NCBI GenBank assembly: GCA_964036315.1
Contig: OZ038485.1
Location: 79,274,460 to 79,338,459 of the forward strand
From: Acanthosepion esculentum
Taxonomy: Eukaryota; Mollusca; Cephalopoda; Sepiida; Sepiidae
Direction of reading: 5' to 3'
DNA length: 64,000 bases
A program made the position numbers and the translations under genes. The notes under the pieces are model-generated. The model was not told where the DNA came from. It saw only the letters and a program-made list of their open reading frames with translations, and searched no databases. This document shows positions 62,870-64,000 of this stretch, one piece after another. Within the stretch, counting starts at the first letter, position 1; each line of letters begins with the position of its first letter.

Positions 62870-64000
62870 AAGACAGCTGGGCCAGACGTAATTGTAGCGA
62901 AAATGCTGACAACCTTAGATGACTTTGGCATAGACAAGAGCACCGAAATAACAAATGAAATCTACAACAGCAGGGATATACCGGAAGACCTCAGCAGATC
63001 TATCTTCATAGCTATGCCTAAGAAACCAGGCGCAAACGAATGCGAACTCCACCGAACAATAAGCCTGGTGAGCCACATGACAAAACTCATCATCCGTATT
63101 CTGATGAACAGAGCGCGCAGCAGAATCAGGCCAGACAAGAACAGACAAGAACAGTGCGGGTTTGTTAAAGACACCGGAATAGGGAATGCGATATGCATGC
63201 TCAGAATGTTATCAGAAAGCGCAATAGAGTTGCAGTGGAACGTGCACCTATGTTTCATAGACTACGTAAAGGCCTTCAACAAAGTACGCCACAAGGATCT
63301 GATGGAACTGCTCAGCAACCTTGATATATTCGGGAGGGATATCAGAATAATCAAAAACCTATACTGGCAACAAACATCATGCATGTTTATAATGAACGTG
63401 TTCAGTGAATATACGAAAATAGAAAAGGGCGTAAAACAAGGGTGCGTCATACAGAGTGGATCCGACCTGTTCAACCTATATAGCAAGGCAATTCTGAGAG
63501 AACTGGAAATGCAATGGCAGCCACAACCGTAACAACATAAGATACACAGACGACACAGTACTGATAGTAGATAGGGAAGAGAATTTACAAAATCTCCTAC
63601 AGAAGGTAACGGCGAAAAGTGAGAAGAAAGGACTAAGCATAAACTACAAGTACACTGAATCTATGGTCATCAGTAAGAGGAAGAACCCGAAATGCGATTT
63701 GCTGGTCGGGAATACAATAATCAAACAGACGCAGAAGTTTAAATATCTGTGAGGCGTCTTGACAGAGGACGGTAAGTGCGACATTGAGACCTGTAGACGT
63801 ATTGGGATGGCCTAAGGACACATTCCAAAGGCTGAGTAGAGTATTGTGAGAAGGAGGATTTCTTTGGTAACAAAGAAAAGAATACTGAGCTGTTATGTGA
63901 TATCTGTTATTTACAGCAGCGAATGTTGGACGATTTCCTCAAAGATAAAGAGACTCGAGGTGACAGAGATGTGGTTCTACAGAAGGATGCTAAGGATATC
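62870..64000 (+). pseudogene. LINE reverse transcriptase (frameshifted)
   Basis: The ORF 62903-63532 carries the fingers (IFIAMPKKPGANECELHRTI), motif A FIDYVKAFNKV (Asp kept) and motif B GVKQGCVIQSG. After a frameshift at about 63520 comes motif C RYTDDTVLI (YADD expected), then GLSINYKYTESMVIS, TQKFKYL and the RRIGMA ... EMWFYRRMLRI C-terminus at the window edge. Several stops in the last 300 bases. Confidence 0.82.

Larger units (their letters stand above)
61250..64000 (+). mobile_element. RTE-type LINE, near full length, 3' end beyond the window
   Basis: A 5' region with CCACCGTGGGGAAGGCAACG and GGAAACCACCTCACTACC, then an endonuclease and a reverse transcriptase in one direction. The same element left the deleted fragments at 17985, 45480 and 58060. 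RTE clade (BovB-like) is my best placement, from the GTWNVRTL start and the C-terminal RRIGMA / CWTIS / EMWFYRRMLRI sequence. Confidence 0.8.

Overview
This is a eukaryotic (metazoan) window: AT-rich, intron-bearing, packed with (TA)n and (CA)n microsatellites and decayed transposons, with no bacterial-style operons. The mix of an SLC16-type transporter cluster, RTE-like LINEs, Ty3/gypsy, Penelope-like, Helitron and mariner copies, tRNA-headed SINEs and 5S-like fragments suggests a lophotrochozoan, possibly a cephalopod mollusc. That assignment is inference from repeat style, not proof.

The only host gene I can assemble is a monocarboxylate-transporter-like (SLC16/MCT) gene on the minus strand. 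Eight coding exons run from 34413 down to 10728. Every splice junction is GT/AG, the phases join in one open frame, and they give about 496 codons of a 12-helix carrier with the family signatures PDGGWGW (helix 1) and YFKKKRALAVG (helix 5). A second phase-compatible last exon lies further downstream (8624-8497), so the gene may have two alternative C-termini. To its right lie two further 3' halves of the same gene type: unit C (46508-44384, decayed, its exon 6 acceptor overwritten by a SINE) and unit B (59378-51147, three intact exons whose 5' part is beyond the window). The intronic DNA is shared as well (about 10.3-24.9, 43.9-48.3 and 50.1-60.8 kb), including an internally deleted LINE and a minisatellite, so these are segmental duplications.

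Layout. 0-7.5 kb: old LINE scraps, a pair of diverged repeats, a solo LTR with a TATAT target duplication (6148-6473). 7.5-10.9 kb: a conserved plus-strand ORF, terminal exon 8b, a plus-strand Helitron 5' fragment, terminal exon 8a. 11.1-13.9 kb: Helitron Rep/helicase on the minus strand. 14-18.4 kb: microsatellites, exon 7, minisatellite, LINE. 18.4-22.9 kb: gypsy copy 1. 22.9-28.5 kb: exons 6, 5, 4, 3 with intronic repeats. 28.56-32.06 kb: gypsy copy 2, then mariner 1 (32062-33301). 33.9-34.4 kb: exons 2 and 1. 35-42 kb: inverted-repeat element, mariner 2, Penelope-like remnant, MITE, palindrome. 42-49 kb: LINE tail, unit C, SINEs, 5S-like relic. 50-61 kb: unit B with two solo LTRs and a transposase scrap. 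61.2-64 kb: near full-length but frameshifted RTE-type LINE running off the right edge.

Except for the transporter exons, and perhaps the conserved ORF pair, all coding potential I can identify belongs to mobile elements, nearly all visibly broken.
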